63,676 nt of DNA from Arenicellales bacterium (GTDB taxonomy: Bacteria; Pseudomonadota; Gammaproteobacteria; Arenicellales; Poriferihabitantaceae): positions 1 to 63,676 of the forward strand of contig JAPYNK010000181.1 of the NCBI GenBank assembly GCA_028285825.1, given 5' to 3'. The notes below the pieces were generated by a model. It worked only from the letters and a program-made list of their open reading frames with translations. It was not told the origin of the DNA and did not search any database. Below, in pieces: positions 20,224-29,219 of this stretch (the first letter of the stretch is position 1; the number at the start of each line of letters is the position of its first letter). Position numbers and translations under genes: made by a program.

Positions 20224-21953
20224 CCCATGCCTCCTCTGGCCACTGTCGCGGTATCCGTAATCAGTGTCTCAAGATCATCGGGACGGACATCGTAAATCCG
20301 CATCACATCCTCCATCAGTCTGGAGAAGACCGGAGCTGCGACCGCACCACCGAAATACTGTTTTGATCGAGGCTCGTCAATCATCACCAGACCTACAAAT
20401 TGCGGGTTCGAAATCGGCCCAAACCCTGCAAACAGCGACAGGTAATCCTTATTCCTGTAGCTGCCGTCCACCAGCTTGTGAGTCGTTCCCGTCTTGCCGC
20501 CAACTTCATAACCCGAAATTTGTGCCTTGGATGCGGTACCATCCTGCGAGGCAACCTTGCGCAGCATTTGCCGAATCTGAAATGCGGTTTCGGGACTGAA
20601 GACGGGCTCTCCGGGAGCCGTGTACCCCGCAGGTTTTGGCTCGATGGTCAGGTCCAGCAAGACCCCATCTGTGGCAAATACCGTATAAGCTCGTGCAATC
20701 TGTAGTGCTGTCGCACTGAAGCCATACCCAAAGGACATGGTTGCATGTTCGATTGGTCGCTTGCGGACAGGAAGGAATCCCGCCGATTCACCCGGCAAGT
20801 CGCTGGCCGCATCGCCAAAACCCACACGCGCCAAGGCACCGTGCAATTTAGCGAAAGGCACCTCCAGAGCGAGTTTCACGGTCCCGACATTGCTTGATTT
20901 TGCCACAATGTCCGTGACTGCCAGTTCCCCGTAGTTTCGAACATCCTGAATTCGGTTACGGCCGATGTGCATTTCTCCGGGATGGGTATCGACGATGGTA
21001 TCGGGGTTGATCCGCCCTTCTTCGAGAAGCATTGCAATAGTGAATGGCTTGGCAAGCGAGCCGGGTTCAATGGCATCGGTTACCACCCGATTCCGAAGTA
21101 CTCCGTGAGTTACAGTAGTGCGGTCATTGGGGTTGAACTGGGGGGCGTTGACCATTGCAATGATTTCCCCACTGGGCACTTTGACGAGAACAATGCTACC
21201 CCCTGCTGCCTTGTGCTTTTTGACCGCATCCTCCAGGTACTGGGTGGCCAAAGACTGAATTCGCTGATCTATGCTGATCTGCAGGTCCGCGCCATGTCGT
21301 ACCGTGCGTGGATTATCGATGGCTTCGACATATCGTCCGATTCTGTCCTTGAGGACTCGGTGTATGCCTTCCTCTCCGGTCAGCAAATCGTCAAATTTGA
21401 GTTCCAGTCCCTCCTGCCCCCTGTCGTTGCTGTTGGTCAGCCCGATCAGCTGTGCACCAATGGGGCCGCCGGGAAAGAATCGCTTGTATTCGCGTCTGAT
21501 CTCAAGCCCAGGCACACGAAGATCAATGGCCTGTTGGGCACGCTCGGGCGAGATACCCTTCAACACATACATAAATCGGGCGTCACCGTAATGGCTGCAT
21601 CGTTCATTCACGAGCTGTACATCAACGCCTGCGGTGTCCGCGAGCTCTTGCCAGCGATTCCGGCTCTGGCAAAAAACTTCCGGATTGGCCGCCAATGAAT
21701 CAACCGGGGTGCTGGTCGAGAGAATCTGGCCATTTCGATCCAGAATATTGCCACGCTGCGCTGAAATCTTGAGCACACGCTCAAACCGGTTCTCTCCTTC
21801 GGTAATCAATTGCTGGTGCATGGCAGTTTGCAGGTAGGCAATTCGGGCAATCAGTGCGAGAAACAACAGGAATACCGCCGCCAGGACGAATCTCATCCTG
21901 CCTGAAACGAGCTCGAACAAATCTTGATTTGAAGACATTGACGAGGTGTTCAC
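20220..21953 (-). CDS. ftsI: Septal peptidoglycan transpeptidase FtsI (PBP3)
   Basis: Class B penicillin-binding protein that cross-links septal peptidoglycan together with FtsW. The 577-residue protein has an N-terminal span at about residues 18-40, then the dimerisation domain, and the three catalytic motifs: SLAK (in EPGSLAKPF, near residue 300), SSN (AKSSNVGT) and KTG (GGKTGTTHK). The start is GTG 21953, overlapping the ftsL stop; an ATG five codons later is an alternative. FtsI is intact although its partner FtsW in this run is broken. Confidence 0.98.
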   Translation of the reverse strand: MNTSSMSSNQDLFELVSGRMRFVLAAVFLLFLALIARIAYLQTAMHQQLITEGENRFERVLKISAQRGNILDRNGQILSTSTPVDSLAANPEVFCQSRNRWQELADTAGVDVQLVNERCSHYGDARFMYVLKGISPERAQQAIDLRVPGLEIRREYKRFFPGGPIGAQLIGLTNSNDRGQEGLELKFDDLLTGEEGIHRVLKDRIGRYVEAIDNPRTVRHGADLQISIDQRIQSLATQYLEDAVKKHKAAGGSIVLVKVPSGEIIAMVNAPQFNPNDRTTVTHGVLRNRVVTDAIEPGSLAKPFTIAMLLEEGRINPDTIVDTHPGEMHIGRNRIQDVRNYGELAVTDIVAKSSNVGTVKLALEVPFAKLHGALARVGFGDAASDLPGESAGFLPVRKRPIEHATMSFGYGFSATALQIARAYTVFATDGVLLDLTIEPKPAGYTAPGEPVFSPETAFQIRQMLRKVASQDGTASKAQISGYEVGGKTGTTHKLVDGSYRNKDYLSLFAGFGPISNPQFVGLVMIDEPRSKQYFGGAVAAPVFSRLMEDVMRIYDVRPDDLETLITDTATVARGGMG

Positions 21954-22240
21954 TTTGGTGATTTGCCGAGCGAAACCAACATGATTTCCCCGGGATCAGG
22001 CGGAGCCATGCCCAATCTCTCGGTAGCATCCTTTTTGATGTTGCCAACCCGCTGGGTGGTCGTCCAGGTCGCCTTCTCCAGCAATAGCCGACCCCAGTCC
22101 ATCTGATGTCGATCGTGTTGCTCGCGGGCCTGATGGAACTGGTCAAAAACGATACGGTGCTGATGGCGAACGGTCATTACTGCAAATGAACTGATCACAA
22201 CCAGCGTCAGGAGTATCCACATGGTGGCTGCAGATCTCAC
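21950..22240 (-). CDS. ftsL: Cell division protein FtsL
   Basis: Small bitopic divisome protein of 96 residues acting with FtsB and FtsQ. One membrane span at about residues 7-22 (MWILLTLVVISSFAVM) is followed by a periplasmic leucine-zipper-like helix (VFDQFHQAREQHDRHQMDWG, with RLLLEKATW). The start is GTG 22240; ATG six codons later is possible. It lies 10 nt after rsmH, the usual position. Confidence 0.93.
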   Translation of the reverse strand: MRSAATMWILLTLVVISSFAVMTVRHQHRIVFDQFHQAREQHDRHQMDWGRLLLEKATWTTTQRVGNIKKDATERLGMAPPDPGEIMLVSLGKSPK

Positions 22241-22250
22241 CTTTCATGCC

Positions 22251-23183
22251 TCATGCGACTTTTTGGGCTGCCCGGAATACAGCACTGCGTGAGCGTGGGT
22301 TCACATGGATCTCCTCGGCACTTGGCTTGAGGTGCCTGCCAATCTGCCGTAGTCGCGGGTGAATCATGTTGCTGAATACAGGGAAATCAGGTGGATAGGG
22401 ATCGCCACGTGATTCATTGCGGATAAATCGCTTGACGATCCGGTCCTCCATCGAATGAAAACTGATCGCAACCAGTCGCCCACCCGGTGACAATGCCTCG
22501 AGTGCCTGTTCCAGCCCCCGTTCAATCTCCGAGAGTTCCTCATTGACAGCGATACGAATAGCCTGAAATGTGCGGGTTGCAGGATGCTTGTGCTTGTCCT
22601 TGAATGGCTGGGCAGCGACGACCACCTTTTCCAGATCGCGAGTGGTCTGGATTGAACCATTTGACAGAGCCCGCTTTATGGATGATGCAATGACTCTCGA
22701 TAGCCGCTCTTCCCCATAATCCCGGAGTGCCTGCGCCAGTTTTTTTTCAGGTGTAGAGATTATCCATTCGAGTGCGGTTGGGCCTGATGAATTGTCCATG
22801 CGCATGTCCAGCGGGCCGTCATGACTGAAGCTGAATCCCCGATCACGGCTATCCAGTTGAGGAGATGAAACGCCGAAGTCGAAAATGACTGCATCCACTC
22901 TTCCAAACAGATTCAGTGCCTTCAACTCTTCGCTCAATCTTGAAAAGGGAGCGTGAACGATATCGACCTCTTGAATGGCCTGCCATGCTGCTTTGGCATG
23001 TGCGATGGCCTCAGGGTCCCGGTCGACGAGAACCAGGCGGGCATGCGGTGGAAGCCGGCAATATATGGCTGTGGCATGACCTCCACGGCCATAGGTTGCA
23101 TCAACGACTGCCTGACATTGCTCCGGCTGAATGATGTCAAGCATCTCTCTGGTCATGACAGGGATGTGTTCGGCATGAGTCAT
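22251..23183 (-). CDS. rsmH: 16S rRNA (cytosine-1402-N4)-methyltransferase
   Basis: Methylates N4 of C1402 in 16S rRNA. With ATG 23183 (MTHAEHIPVMTREML) the product has 310 residues, the family length; longer in-frame starts would enter mraZ. Motifs: the SAM-binding DATYGRGGHA, DFGVSSPQLDSRDRGFSF, and SFHSMEDRIVKRF near the C-terminus. It is 10 nt downstream of mraZ. Confidence 0.97.
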   Translation of the reverse strand: MTHAEHIPVMTREMLDIIQPEQCQAVVDATYGRGGHATAIYCRLPPHARLVLVDRDPEAIAHAKAAWQAIQEVDIVHAPFSRLSEELKALNLFGRVDAVIFDFGVSSPQLDSRDRGFSFSHDGPLDMRMDNSSGPTALEWIISTPEKKLAQALRDYGEERLSRVIASSIKRALSNGSIQTTRDLEKVVVAAQPFKDKHKHPATRTFQAIRIAVNEELSEIERGLEQALEALSPGGRLVAISFHSMEDRIVKRFIRNESRGDPYPPDFPVFSNMIHPRLRQIGRHLKPSAEEIHVNPRSRSAVFRAAQKVA

Positions 23184-23193
23184 CGCATGTCGA

Positions 23194-23652
23194 TCAAATT
23201 GACAGTTGTTCCATTTCCAGGGTAATTGCAGATGGGTCGAGGGGTTGCTCCAGCCACTCCGCCTGCCTGGCAACCCATTGATCCCTGCTCCAGATCTCGA
23301 ACTTATTGCCCTGTCCGATGATGAATGCGCTCTTCTCCATATCCGCAAACTCTCTCAAGTGAGCCGGCAGGAGAATCCTTCCATTGCTGTCCATGTCAAC
23401 ATCATTGGCGTGTCCAACCACGAACCGTTTAAGCTTTTGATGTTCAGGATTGAAGCTCGGCAATTCAACGATTTTGCGTTCCACTTTGGTCCATTCGTCA
23501 ATGGTATAGAGCCACAGGCATCGCTCCTTGGTATTGTTCAGGGTGACAACCATACTGCCATTGCAGGCACCCATAATCGCCTCGCGATACCGTGCCGGTA
23601 TAGCCAGTCTGCCCTTGCTATCAAGCGCTACTGATGATGAACCCCGAAACAT
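23194..23652 (-). CDS. mraZ: Transcriptional regulator MraZ
   Basis: First gene of the dcw operon. MraZ is an AbrB-fold, ring-forming DNA-binding protein that represses its own operon. The 152 residues contain the two SpoVT/AbrB-like halves, with ALDSKGRLAIPARYRE near residue 9 and DVDMDSNGRILLPAHLREF near residue 85, each carrying the DxxGR element that contacts DNA. AGGG lies 7 nt before ATG 23652. Four direct repeats matching its operator lie 37-71 nt upstream. Confidence 0.97.
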   Translation of the reverse strand: MFRGSSSVALDSKGRLAIPARYREAIMGACNGSMVVTLNNTKERCLWLYTIDEWTKVERKIVELPSFNPEHQKLKRFVVGHANDVDMDSNGRILLPAHLREFADMEKSAFIIGQGNKFEIWSRDQWVARQAEWLEQPLDPSAITLEMEQLSI

Positions 23653-23688
23653 AAAACCCTGACAATCCGAATGGCGTTTTTACTTTTA

Positions 23689-23723
23689 GCCCACTATAAC
23701 CCACTTTTTGCTATTTTTTACCA
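23689..23723 (-). promoter_or_regulatory. MraZ operator, four 10-bp-spaced repeats
   Basis: Read on the minus strand, TGGTA, TAGCA, TGGGT and TGGGC occur exactly 10 bp apart (starting at 23723, 23713, 23703 and 23693 and running down). This is the TGGGN-N5 direct-repeat arrangement known for MraZ, with one degenerate unit (TAGCA). The position 37-71 nt upstream of the mraZ start fits autorepression. The A/T-rich spacers probably also contain promoter elements, but I cannot assign them. Confidence 0.85.
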
Positions 23724-24292
23724 CTTAATATGTCATTGTCAATCGAATTTACACATATTTTTTAAGGGAGATGGCTAAAAAAAGCAGTATCGGGGACTTA
23801 TTGCTGTTTTTTTCTCAATCAGCTATTCATTCTGCCTAGGTGTGCGGACAGGCAGAATCACCGTTGAGAATCAGCATTCCCGGAATGCAGTCTGTTGCAG
23901 AGAAGGTCTCGATTTATTAGCCGGACAGGCAAGACCGGACACAAAACAGGGTTCGAGATTTACGGACAGGCCAGAGAGTCCTGGCACGGAATGACTTCTC
24001 GCACCGGAATCTCCGTGAGTCGGCGCGAAAGCTGCATCAAAATCCGGACAACTCTACAAAAGGCCATACCCGATCACCGGAAATTACCGCAAAGTTGACT
24101 TCCATTGCAGCTATGCAGTACTGCAACCCAGGTTTGCGCCCTGTCCTCGAAAGCACCAAGAGAGGAAAGACTGCCGTCTTTGACTGTATCTCAGTCCATG
24201 CATTGCCAGGCAGGCTTGTACCGGCAAGATCATCATCCAGAAAGCCCCGAAAAGGGGGAATGGCATTTGTATAAGGGGTGACAGTAACTTGA
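23724..24292. other. Gene-poor region upstream of mraZ with two hairpins
   Basis: No convincing gene. Two strong inverted repeats are present: ATTCTGCCT (23829-23837) pairing with AGGCAGAAT (23850-23858) across a 12-nt loop, and GCATTCC (23874-23880) pairing with GGAATGC (23882-23888) around a single C. Neither is followed by a T-run, so they are not ordinary terminators. Short open frames on both strands lack recognisable domains. Confidence 0.45.
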
Positions 24293-24895
24293 CTATGCGC
24301 TTCCCTGATCGGAATCTGCGCCTGAATCAAGGCCGATCTTGTGGATCAGCATATTTACGAAACGATAGGTCAAGCCCCAAAGCACCTTGCCATCTTCCAG
24401 TTTGACTGCCGGACGGGACTCATTCGATCTTTTCATCTGATGGGTCATGCGATTCACGGGATTGGTTAAATGGTCAAGTTGTATCCAGAAGCTGCAATGG
24501 ACTTCATCGCTATTTTTTGGAGAAACAATTCCCGACACTTCAAAAACATAGCAGTTGATCACTATAGGCTTGGAATTGATCTCAATAAAGCTTTTTTGAT
24601 CGTCAAGCTGGCCAAGAAGAGAACAATCGTCAAGACAGATCCCGACCTCTTCCATGGTCTCGCGTTGTGCGGTATACAATGTATCGGCATCCCCGGGATC
24701 CCGACTTCCGCCCGGGAAGGCGACTTGACCAGACCAGGGGTCTTGTTCATGCAATGCCCGCTGAATGAAAAACATTTTAGGCTTTTTATCCAGATCGCAA
24801 AGCAGCATGGCCACCGCAGCCTCATGACATCCTCCGGGAGATATTCTCAGCGGATTATGCATTTGAAGTGCAGTACGAATAGAAGTGAATGCCAT
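24293..24895 (-). CDS. NUDIX hydrolase, CoA-diphosphatase type
   Basis: A 200-residue cytosolic NUDIX protein. The box is intact but with the spacing of the CoA pyrophosphatase branch: GQVAFPGGSRDPGD followed by TAQRETMEEVGI. The segment HEQDPWSGQVAFPGG matches the UPF0035 signature that precedes the box in CoA diphosphatases (NudL-like). It would hydrolyse CoA or its derivatives to 4'-phosphopantetheine and adenosine 3',5'-bisphosphate; substrate is inferred. The gene stands alone. Confidence 0.85.
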   Translation of the reverse strand: MAFTSIRTALQMHNPLRISPGGCHEAAVAMLLCDLDKKPKMFFIQRALHEQDPWSGQVAFPGGSRDPGDADTLYTAQRETMEEVGICLDDCSLLGQLDDQKSFIEINSKPIVINCYVFEVSGIVSPKNSDEVHCSFWIQLDHLTNPVNRMTHQMKRSNESRPAVKLEDGKVLWGLTYRFVNMLIHKIGLDSGADSDQGSA

Positions 24896-25486
24896 TGGAA
24901 TGTTGATGCCCTGATGCTAGGCCGGGTTAGCCCGAATACCCGGCAAATTTCGCTTCTCTCTGCCAAAGCACGGGGCAACATGATGAATCGAACGATGATC
25001 ACCCTCATATCGTCCATGGCAACCCTTGTCCCGAATTTGCGCCGGGGCCTGATCCAATGCAGAATCGGGCTGACTTTCGTCATCGACCGCTTTCAACCCC
25101 ATCACAAACGCCTGTCGGCCATGACAAGGCACCCGATCTGAACGACCGTGACTGCTTGATTCCTCCATGCGAGCATCCGCTTCACAGGCAGCAAAGCTCA
25201 TATGCAGCATCGAAGCATGCCAGGATGCGTAACGAGCCAGATTTCCGCTGGCTTGACAAGCCTCAACATGATTCGATCCCTGCACGGCAAGGCATGGAAG
25301 AATCCGGGGAGATGGTTGAATTTCTCGTGGAAGCAAATCACAATCTGCAGAATAACTGAATCACGCCTAATCTTAATTCAGGGAAAGAGTATAAACTATG
25401 ACGAATGCGTTTCAGTTCGAACTAACCGGCGAATTGACTCAAGCCGTACCTGATTCCTAAAATTCAGCTCCATCAATTGATTGCAC
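24896..25486. other. Intergenic region with a 20-codon open frame
   Basis: A 591-nt stretch without a recognisable gene. Longer frames on both strands (for example minus 24917-25336) show no familiar motif and mixed composition, and may be decayed sequence. A 20-codon frame (25398-25460, plus strand, starting MTNAFQFEL) has a GAAAGAG about 8 nt before its ATG and sits just upstream of the DUF2306 gene; it could be a leader peptide or chance. Confidence 0.35.
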
Positions 25487-25885
25487 ATGAACCTGGAACC
25501 CTTGTGGCACAGCGGGCCGATCATTTCCACGCATGCGGTCGCTGCGATCATGGCCCTGACCATTGGAACCGTTCAACTGGCACTCCCAAAAGGGACCCGG
25601 CTCCATCGAGGCACGGGGACAGTGTGGGTAATCTTGATGGTCATCGTAGCGATTACCGGTTTCTGGATAAATGAACTTCGACAACTCGGCCCATTCAGCT
25701 GGATTCACCTGCTTTCGGTTCTGACGCTTGTTATATTGGTCCGTTCAATCATGTTTGCCCGCAGTGGACGAATAAGGGAGCACCGCATGAGCATGGTCAT
25801 GCTGTTTTTTCTTGGACTGGTATTGGCCGGAGGCTTCACGCTACTGCCTGGACGCGTGATGCATTCCGTGTTTTTTGCCGCATGA
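25487..25885 (+). CDS. DUF2306 family membrane protein
   Basis: A 132-residue inner-membrane protein with four predicted helices: about residues 13-33 (ISTHAVAAIMALTIGTVQLA), 43-62 (GTVWVILMVIVAITGFWI), 70-88 (PFSWIHLLSVLTLVILVRS) and 100-120 (SMVMLFFLGLVLAGGFTLL). Conserved His residues (STH, LHRGTG, WIH, REHR) match the DUF2306 pattern, a possible haem-binding arrangement. ATG 25487 is chosen over TTG 25481. Function is unknown. Confidence 0.75.
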   Translation: MNLEPLWHSGPIISTHAVAAIMALTIGTVQLALPKGTRLHRGTGTVWVILMVIVAITGFWINELRQLGPFSWIHLLSVLTLVILVRSIMFARSGRIREHRMSMVMLFFLGLVLAGGFTLLPGRVMHSVFFAA

Positions 25886-25931
25886 CAACGAGCATCATGG
25901 CTAAGCCGATGAACCATCATAAAATTGACCC

Positions 25932-26897
25932 ATGACCGAAACACTGAAGGGCGTGATCCTGGATATGCGATCGTTTGATCGTGGAGATATCGACCTTCGA
26001 GCACTATCGGACCTGCCGATCAGGTGGTCTGAATACCCAAGCACTGCTGCCGAAAATGTCGCAGCACGGACTCATGATGCACGTGTTGTCATCACCAACA
26101 AGGTCGTTCTTGACCGGGCAGCGATTGAAAACTCGAAAAATATCGGACTGGTATTGATTGCCGCAACCGGCACCGACAATGTTGATCTTGAAGCATGTAA
26201 AAACCGAAATATAACGGTCTGCAATGTTCGCGGATATTCCGCCCCAGCCGTTGTACAGCATACAATAGCGTTGGTGCTCAATTTGCTGACACGACAAAAC
26301 CTCTATATCGAAGATGTGAGGAAAGGCGCCTGGCCCAGGACTGATGTATTCTGCTTGCTGGATTATCCGATTGTTGAAGCGAAGGGCAAAGTATTCGGTG
26401 TCATTGGATATGGCACACTTGGCAAGCAGGTTGCCGCAGTTGCCCGCGCCCTTGGGATGAAGGTGATCGTTGCGGGCCGCAAGGGTACAAGCCCGGCACC
26501 TGAACGCATCGATTTTCAGCGGTTCCTGAAAGAAAGCGATGTCGTCTCCATACACTGCCCATTAACGCCGGACACCCATCATCTAATCGGCATGCATGAA
26601 CTCGCGCTCATGAAACCGGAAGCATTTCTGATCAATACGGCAAGAGGCGCCATCATCGATTCGCATGCCCTTGCCGGCGCACTGAGGTCGGGTCAGATCG
26701 CAGGCGCAGGTATTGACGTTCTTGAGTCTGAACCTCCAGAAGCCTCACACCCTCTGCTGCAGCAGGATGTGCCAAACCTGATTGTAACTCCCCACAATGC
26801 CTGGGGTTCCAGGGAGACTCGACAACGTCTGGTCAACAGCATGTCAGAGATTATCGAAGCCTGGCAATTGAACTCTCCGATCAATGTCGTTGTCTGA
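25932..26897 (+). CDS. D-2-hydroxyacid dehydrogenase (glycerate dehydrogenase-like)
   Basis: NAD(P)-dependent 2-hydroxyacid dehydrogenase of 321 residues, most like glycerate/hydroxypyruvate reductases. The catalytic triad is visible: Arg in NTARGAII and the preceding conserved segments, Glu near ESEPPEASHPL, and His in VTPHNAWGS. The Rossmann loop is VIGYGTLGKQV near residue 156, with GRKG in place of an acidic residue after the second strand, which suggests NADP is possible. It overlaps hemW by 14 nt on the same strand. Confidence 0.9.
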   Translation: MTETLKGVILDMRSFDRGDIDLRALSDLPIRWSEYPSTAAENVAARTHDARVVITNKVVLDRAAIENSKNIGLVLIAATGTDNVDLEACKNRNITVCNVRGYSAPAVVQHTIALVLNLLTRQNLYIEDVRKGAWPRTDVFCLLDYPIVEAKGKVFGVIGYGTLGKQVAAVARALGMKVIVAGRKGTSPAPERIDFQRFLKESDVVSIHCPLTPDTHHLIGMHELALMKPEAFLINTARGAIIDSHALAGALRSGQIAGAGIDVLESEPPEASHPLLQQDVPNLIVTPHNAWGSRETRQRLVNSMSEIIEAWQLNSPINVVV

Positions 26898-28038
26898 AAA
26901 TTTCGATGACTTTTCGCTCTATATCCATTTTCCATGGTGTGTCAGGAAATGTCCTTACTGCGATTTCAACTCGCATGAGTCAAGGGGCAGGATCGATGAG
27001 CGACGTTACGTCAATACCCTGATTCGGGATTTCGATGATTCGATTGATGCATTCAAGAACCGCACCATAACATCGATCTTCCTTGGCGGTGGGACACCCA
27101 GCCTGTTCTCTGGCAAGTCTCTGAAACGCCTGATCCGATACATCAGGGATCGTGTCAGCTGTCGGGACGATCTGGAAGTCACGCTTGAAGCGAATCCGGG
27201 CAGCCTTGAACATCATGACCAGTTCGGCGAGTATCTCGATGCCGGCATCAATCGGCTATCCCTGGGCGTGCAGAGCCTCGACGATGGCTGCTTGATCCGT
27301 ATCGGTCGCATTCACCATGCAGATGACGTCCGCAAGGCTCTCGAAAATGCCCGCACGTCAGGATTCTGCAATATCAATATCGACATGATGTATGGCTTGC
27401 CCGATCAATCGCTTGATATGGCAATCAAGGATTGCGAGCATGCAATCGCTTTTGGTACTGAGCATATCTCATGCTATCAATTGACGCTTGAACCGAACAC
27501 GCTGTTCTATCTTGATCCCCCAACACTGGCAGATCATGACAGCATCTATCGGATGCAAACGGAGTTGCAGGCGCTACTTGAGGATCACGGTTATGTTCAG
27601 TATGAAGTTTCTGCCTATGCCAGGGCCGGCATGCAGTGCAGACACAATATGCATTACTGGACTTTCGGCGATTATCTGGGAATCGGTGCCGGTGCCCACT
27701 CCAAAATTCTGGCCGAGGACGGAGTCCTGCGCATCTGGAAAGAGAAACACCCTGAACATTACCAGCGTAAAGTGGCAAGTGGCGCATCATGGAAGAACCA
27801 TGAACCTGTTCGTCAGGAATACCTGATGGTCGAATTCATGATGAACGCGCTTCGCATCAAGCAGGGCGTTAGCCTCGATGCATTTGAACAGCGAACGTTA
27901 CTGAATCGAGAAGATTTGCTCTCTCTTGCTCAGGTTTTCCGTGATGAAGATTTACTGGTCATCGAGAATGGCCTACTTCGCTGCACGGATCGGGGATACC
28001 TGTTCATTGATGAAATCATCGAGCGCATGATCCCGTAA
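26884..28038 (+). CDS. hemW: Radical SAM haem chaperone HemW
   Basis: A 384-residue radical SAM protein of the coproporphyrinogen dehydrogenase-like family; HemW binds haem and is thought to deliver it to target proteins rather than oxidise coproporphyrinogen. The iron-sulfur motif is CVRKCPYCDF (CxxxCxxC) at about residues 19-28, with FLGGGTPSLFSG, MMYGLPDQSLD and the C-terminal HemW domain (MMNALRIKQGVSLDAF). Usually it follows rdgB; here it follows a hydroxyacid dehydrogenase, with overlapping coding ends. Confidence 0.93.
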   Translation: MSLSENFDDFSLYIHFPWCVRKCPYCDFNSHESRGRIDERRYVNTLIRDFDDSIDAFKNRTITSIFLGGGTPSLFSGKSLKRLIRYIRDRVSCRDDLEVTLEANPGSLEHHDQFGEYLDAGINRLSLGVQSLDDGCLIRIGRIHHADDVRKALENARTSGFCNINIDMMYGLPDQSLDMAIKDCEHAIAFGTEHISCYQLTLEPNTLFYLDPPTLADHDSIYRMQTELQALLEDHGYVQYEVSAYARAGMQCRHNMHYWTFGDYLGIGAGAHSKILAEDGVLRIWKEKHPEHYQRKVASGASWKNHEPVRQEYLMVEFMMNALRIKQGVSLDAFEQRTLLNREDLLSLAQVFRDEDLLVIENGLLRCTDRGYLFIDEIIERMIP

Positions 28039-28085
28039 ATTCAGCAACAACAACGAACTGTACTCAGCTACAGGCGCAGTCCCAT

Positions 28086-29198
28086 CTATTCGTACTCAAC
28101 GACGCTCCGAATGGATTCTCCGGCATGCATGAGATCAAAAGCATCATTGATCCTTTCAAGCGGCATTTTGTGGGTAATCAAGTCATCAATGTTGATTTTG
28201 CCTTCCATGTACCAGTCCACAATCCTGGGGACATCCGTTCTTCCTCTGGCTCCGCCGAATGCAGTCCCCCGCCAGACCCGACCGGTAACCAGCTGGAAAG
28301 GTCGCGTGCTGATTTCTTGTCCGGCACCGGCAACTCCGATGATGATGCTCTCACCCCATCCCTTGTGGCAGCATTCCAGAGCCTGGCGCATCAACTCCAC
28401 ATTGCCCACGCATTCAAAGCTGAAATCCGCACCTCCATGGGTGAGACTGACCAGATACGAGACCAGTTCCCCATTCAATTCGTTCGGGTTGACGAAATGT
28501 GTCATGCCGAACTGGCTTGCCAGTTCCTCACGATCAGGATTAATATCAACGCCGACGATGATATCTGCGCCACAAAGCCGGGCACCCTGAATAACATTCA
28601 GGCCGATTCCGCCAAGCCCGAACACCACAACATTGTCGCCAGGCTTGACCTTGGCAGTATTCATGACCGCCCCAATGCCCGTGGTCACCCCGCAACCGAT
28701 GTAGCAGACCTTGTCAAATGGCGCATCCTTGCGAATTCGGGCTACGGCAATTTCCGGCAGCACCGTAAAATTGGAGAAGGTCGAAGTGCCCATATAATGG
28801 TAGATCGATTCATTGCCCAGAGAAAAGCGGCTGGTGCCATCGGGCATCATGCCCTGACCCTGTGTTACACGTATGGCTTGGCAGAGATTGGTTTTTCCAC
28901 TCGTGCAGTAGTCACACTGCCGGCATTCCGGGGTATACAGGGGAATCACATGATCCCCTCTTCTAACGCTGGTTACGTCGGGCCCAACATCAACCACAAC
29001 GCCTGCCCCCTCATGCCCCAGTATCGCTGGAAACAGACCTTCAGGGTCTGCACCGGAAAGCGTGAATTCATCGGTATGGCAAATTCCGGTAGCCTTGATT
29101 TCGACCATGACCTCACCGGCCTTCGGCCCTTCGAGCTGGACCGTTTCAATGCTCAATCGCTGACCTGCCTCATGGGCTACTGCCGCTTTGGTTTCCAT
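28086..29198 (-). CDS. frmA: S-(hydroxymethyl)glutathione dehydrogenase (class III alcohol dehydrogenase)
   Basis: Zinc NAD-dependent enzyme that oxidises the glutathione adduct of formaldehyde, a detoxification or methylotrophy step; it can also reduce S-nitrosoglutathione. The 370-residue protein has catalytic zinc ligands in GICHTDEFT and LGHEGAGVV, a structural zinc site PECRQCDYCTSGKTNLC, and the Rossmann loop FGLGGIGLNV. Class III features include TGRVWRGTAFGGARGRTDVP. No S-formylglutathione hydrolase (frmB) is adjacent. Confidence 0.95.
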   Translation of the reverse strand: METKAAVAHEAGQRLSIETVQLEGPKAGEVMVEIKATGICHTDEFTLSGADPEGLFPAILGHEGAGVVVDVGPDVTSVRRGDHVIPLYTPECRQCDYCTSGKTNLCQAIRVTQGQGMMPDGTSRFSLGNESIYHYMGTSTFSNFTVLPEIAVARIRKDAPFDKVCYIGCGVTTGIGAVMNTAKVKPGDNVVVFGLGGIGLNVIQGARLCGADIIVGVDINPDREELASQFGMTHFVNPNELNGELVSYLVSLTHGGADFSFECVGNVELMRQALECCHKGWGESIIIGVAGAGQEISTRPFQLVTGRVWRGTAFGGARGRTDVPRIVDWYMEGKINIDDLITHKMPLERINDAFDLMHAGESIRSVVEYE

Positions 29199-29219
29199 AG
29201 TATTTCCCCAATCTTGGTT

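Noticed and set aside
24917..25336. A 139-codon minus-strand frame upstream of the NUDIX gene
   Set aside because: No motif, no ribosome site and competing frames of similar length in the same interval; treated as non-coding or decayed.
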